From: Pseudotabrizicola sp.
GTDB lineage: Bacteria; Pseudomonadota; Alphaproteobacteria; Rhodobacterales; Rhodobacteraceae
Direction of reading: 5' to 3'
Length of the DNA: 64,000 nt
NCBI RefSeq assembly: GCF_030656345.1
Contig: NZ_JAUSNR010000024.1
Location: 62,001-126,000 of the forward strand
Part shown: one piece after another, positions 62,223-64,000 of the stretch
Numbering within the stretch: position 1 is the first letter of the stretch
Layout of the letters: every line of letters begins with the position of its first letter
Made by a program: the position numbers and the translations under genes
Notes under the pieces: generated by a model
The model's input: the letters and a program-made list of their open reading frames with translations, nothing else
What the model was told of the DNA's origin: nothing
Database searches by the model: none

Positions 62223-63143
62223 ATGAATCCGTTGCGCGGCATTGCCCTTAAAATCATTTCTGTCCTGTTGTTCATCACGATGTCGGCGATGATCAAGGCC
62301 ACCTCTGAGCACATTCCACCGGGCGAGGCGGTGTTTTTCCGATCCTTTTTCGCCATCCCTGTCATCCTGATCTGGCTGACCTGGCGGCGTGAATTGTCGA
62401 CCGGATTGCGCACCAGAAATCCGTTCGGGCATTTCTGGCGCGGGCTGATGGGCACCATGGGGATGGGGCTTGGCTTTGCCGCCCTTGCGTATCTGCCGCT
62501 GCCCGAGGTGACCGCCATCGGTTACACTGCGCCATTGCTGACGGTGATCTTTGCCGCGATGTTTCTGGGCGAAGAGGTCCGCGCCTTTCGCATCACCTGC
62601 GTTATATTGGGCATGGCGGGGGTGCTGATCATCGTCTCGCCGCGGCTGAGCGTGCTGAACGGCGGCGGCAACCCGGCTGAGGCGTTCGGCGCGATGATGG
62701 TGCTGAGCAGCGCGGTGTTTTCCGCGCTTGCGCAGGTGTTTGTGCGCAAACTGGTGCAGACGGAACAGACCGCAAGTATCGTGTTCTGGTTTTCCGTCAC
62801 CGCCACCCTGCTGTCGCTGATCACCCTGCCCTATGGCTGGGTGATCCCGACCCGGACCGAGGCCGCACTGCTGGTCACCGCCGGGCTGATCGGGGGCCTG
62901 GGGCAGATTTTCCTGACCTCATCATATCGCAGCGCCGATGCTTCGGTGATTGCGCCCTTCGACTATGCCTCGATGCTGTTTGCGCTGCTGTTTGGCTGGT
63001 TCTTCTTTTCCGAGGTGCCGACGCTGACCATGCTGGCCGGGGCGGCGCTGGTGATCACGGCGGGCGTGCTGATCATCTGGCGCGAGCGGAAACTGGGTCT
63101 GGAACGCGCGCGCCAGCGCAAGGCGATGGCACCGGGGTCTTAA
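62223..63143 (+). CDS. DMT-superfamily (EamA) transporter
   Basis: A 306-aa membrane protein with about ten helices in two EamA repeats. Typical parts are [45 protein letters not shown] and [21 protein letters not shown] with the second FLGE-like FFSEVPT. EamA transporters export or import amino acids, nucleobases and other metabolites; divergence from adenine deaminase hints at a purine, but this is weak. A basic cytoplasmic tail ends the protein. Confidence 0.85.
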   Translation: MNPLRGIALKIISVLLFITMSAMIKATSEHIPPGEAVFFRSFFAIPVILIWLTWRRELSTGLRTRNPFGHFWRGLMGTMGMGLGFAALAYLPLPEVTAIGYTAPLLTVIFAAMFLGEEVRAFRITCVILGMAGVLIIVSPRLSVLNGGGNPAEAFGAMMVLSSAVFSALAQVFVRKLVQTEQTASIVFWFSVTATLLSLITLPYGWVIPTRTEAALLVTAGLIGGLGQIFLTSSYRSADASVIAPFDYASMLFALLFGWFFFSEVPTLTMLAGAALVITAGVLIIWRERKLGLERARQRKAMAPGS

Positions 63144-63178
63144 GCTTTCGGGCGGCGCGCCGGTGGCTGTCGTCGCAA

Positions 63179-63246
63179 GGGGGCTGCCGCCCCCCTCTTG
63201 GCGCAAGCGCCAATTCACCCCCTGCGAGTATTTTGGTCAAGATGAA
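63179..63246 (+). repeat. Extragenic repeat with two hairpins and GTATTT motif
   Basis: GGGGGC-TGCC-GCCCCC (63179-63194) is followed by a second perfect hairpin TTGGCG-CAAG-CGCCAA (63198-63213), then CCCCCTGCGAGTATTTTGG and CAAGATGAATGA. It lies 35 bp after the DMT transporter stop codon, between convergent genes, and could end transcription. It is the longest of the four copies in the window. Confidence 0.65.
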
Positions 63247-63270
63247 TGACAAAAGCAGGGCGCGGGCCGG

Positions 63271-63891
63271 TCAGGACCAGCGGACCTTTACATCCGCCGG
63301 ACGCGAGGCTGCGATGGTGCGGCGGATGTTGGGCATATCGTTGCTGTCGATCCACGCCCGCGCCTGTTGCGCGGTTTTGCCATGGTGCAGCCAGCGCTGC
63401 ATCAGGCGGCGGTCGAGTTCCGCTTCGGGTACGTCGATCCAGACCGTCAGGTCAAAGGCACGCGACACGGCCTGCCATGGCGGTTCGTTGAGCAAAAGGT
63501 AATTGCCCTCAATCACCAGAAAGCGGTCTTGCGCCAGCACCACATCAGCGGCGGCGCGGGACAGCTCCCTATCGCGGTCAAAGACCGGGATCGCGACTTC
63601 GCCCTCATCGCGCAGGCGCCCGATCAGATGGGTGAACCCGGCCACGTCAAAGGTTTCGGGGGCACCTTTGCGGGCGCGCAGGCCACGCGCGGTCAGCACC
63701 GCATCGTCATAGTGAAACCCGTCCATCGGCACCACGCGGGCCCCGGGGCCAAGCGCTGTCACCACCGCATCGGCAAGGGTGGATTTGCCCGCACCCGGCG
63801 GGCCTGCAAGGGCGGTCAGGAACCGCCCCTGCCCCAGCACCCGTCCTGATGCCCGCGACCGGATCAGATCGGCCAGAGCGTCGGGTGTCAT
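63271..63891 (-). CDS. frcK: FrcK-like nucleoside/sugar kinase-family P-loop protein
   Basis: A 206-aa P-loop kinase of the uridine kinase/pantothenate kinase-like family. Walker A is AGPPGAGKSTLAD; VVPMDGFHYDDAVL, FLVIEGNYLLLNEPPW and DVPEAELDRRLMQRWLHHG are typical. The ATG at 63891 overlaps the stop of the upstream transporter gene (ATGA). In Sinorhizobium the fructose transporter operon frcBCA ends with such a kinase, FrcK, and the same order here supports the name. The phosphorylated substrate is not established. Confidence 0.8.
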   Translation of the reverse strand: MTPDALADLIRSRASGRVLGQGRFLTALAGPPGAGKSTLADAVVTALGPGARVVPMDGFHYDDAVLTARGLRARKGAPETFDVAGFTHLIGRLRDEGEVAIPVFDRDRELSRAAADVVLAQDRFLVIEGNYLLLNEPPWQAVSRAFDLTVWIDVPEAELDRRLMQRWLHHGKTAQQARAWIDSNDMPNIRRTIAASRPADVKVRWS

Positions 63892-64000
63892 GCCGGTTCT
63901 GCCACACCTTCGGGCAGCTTCGCCCCGGTCATATAGGCCACCGCGTCCGACATCGAATGCTCGCCCGGCTTGATCACGCACAGCCGCTTGCCCAAACGGT
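63888..64000 (-). CDS. frcA: Sugar ABC transporter ATP-binding protein, C-terminal end (FrcA-like)
   Basis: Only the last 37 codons are in the window; the frame is open at its edge. The residues LGKRLCVIKPGEHSMSDAVA and YMTGAKLPEG match the end of FrcA-type fructose/ribose import ATPases. The TGA overlaps the frcK start by four bases. The identification depends on a short stretch but agrees with the neighbour. Confidence 0.65.
   Translation of the reverse strand, partial: RLGKRLCVIKPGEHSMSDAVAYMTGAKLPEGVAEPA

Overview
The window is a stretch of GC-rich chromosome from an alphaproteobacterium, almost certainly a member of the Rhodobacteraceae. The indicators are the gene families and their neighbours: irr divergent from fabA-fabB-fabI, psd-pssA-pmtA for phosphatidylcholine synthesis, a CarD/FdxA/S4-protein/SUV3-like helicase run, an RpoH sigma factor, an fdsGBA-fdhD-fdsD formate dehydrogenase operon, and the end of an frcA-type sugar transporter gene followed by frcK. 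All assignments were made by reading translations and motifs; no database search was run.

Layout. 1-2.7 kb: the 3' end of a pilus-type gene, then cobT and cobS (late cobalamin synthesis). 2.7-9.1 kb: carD, fdxA, an S4 RNA-binding protein, a long SUV3-like helicase with a GDRPQ-repeat tail, a TPR lipoprotein-like secreted protein, an SCP2 protein and a hydrolase. 9.1-14.0 kb: an Anbu-type operon (ATP-grasp, alpha-E, transglutaminase-like, an unrecognised 221-aa membrane protein, Anbu peptidase). 14.1-16.8 kb: a ligase-associated exonuclease and an ATP-dependent DNA ligase broken by a one-base frameshift in a run of eight C. 16.8-25.5 kb: M3 oligopeptidase, an AerR/PpaA-like B12-binding regulator, an oxidoreductase, phospholipid genes, rpoH, and a pseudouridine synthase whose start codon overlaps that of a divergent small membrane protein. 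25.5-35 kb: irr/fab genes, a glutamine synthetase-like/aminotransferase pair, pyrD, a 5'-nucleotidase and a DUF475 membrane protein.

36.1-48.2 kb is a 12.1-kb genomic island. It lies between two copies of the 14-bp sequence TGGAGCGGGCGGCG; the right copy covers the 3' end of a tRNA-Gly(TCC) gene and the left copy sits 17 bp after the DUF475 gene. The island carries a tyrosine integrase next to the tRNA, a serine resolvase, a run of phage-like unknown genes including an HNH/AP2 protein, a noncoding block of direct repeats, an LRR membrane protein, a tandem pair of related small membrane proteins and an AT-rich 601-aa membrane protein. The last three are the best candidates for undescribed cargo.

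48.4-64 kb: a divergent response regulator/hybrid kinase pair, a CbiX-like protein, an SDR, the formate dehydrogenase operon with its LysR regulator, adenine deaminase, a DMT transporter and frcK with the end of frcA. Several cobalamin-linked genes (cobT, cobS, CbiX-like, B12-binding regulator) are scattered through the window. At least four copies of a Rhodobacteraceae-type extragenic motif ending in GTATTT/ATATTT lie after or between genes, one of them encoding the tail of the broken ligase.
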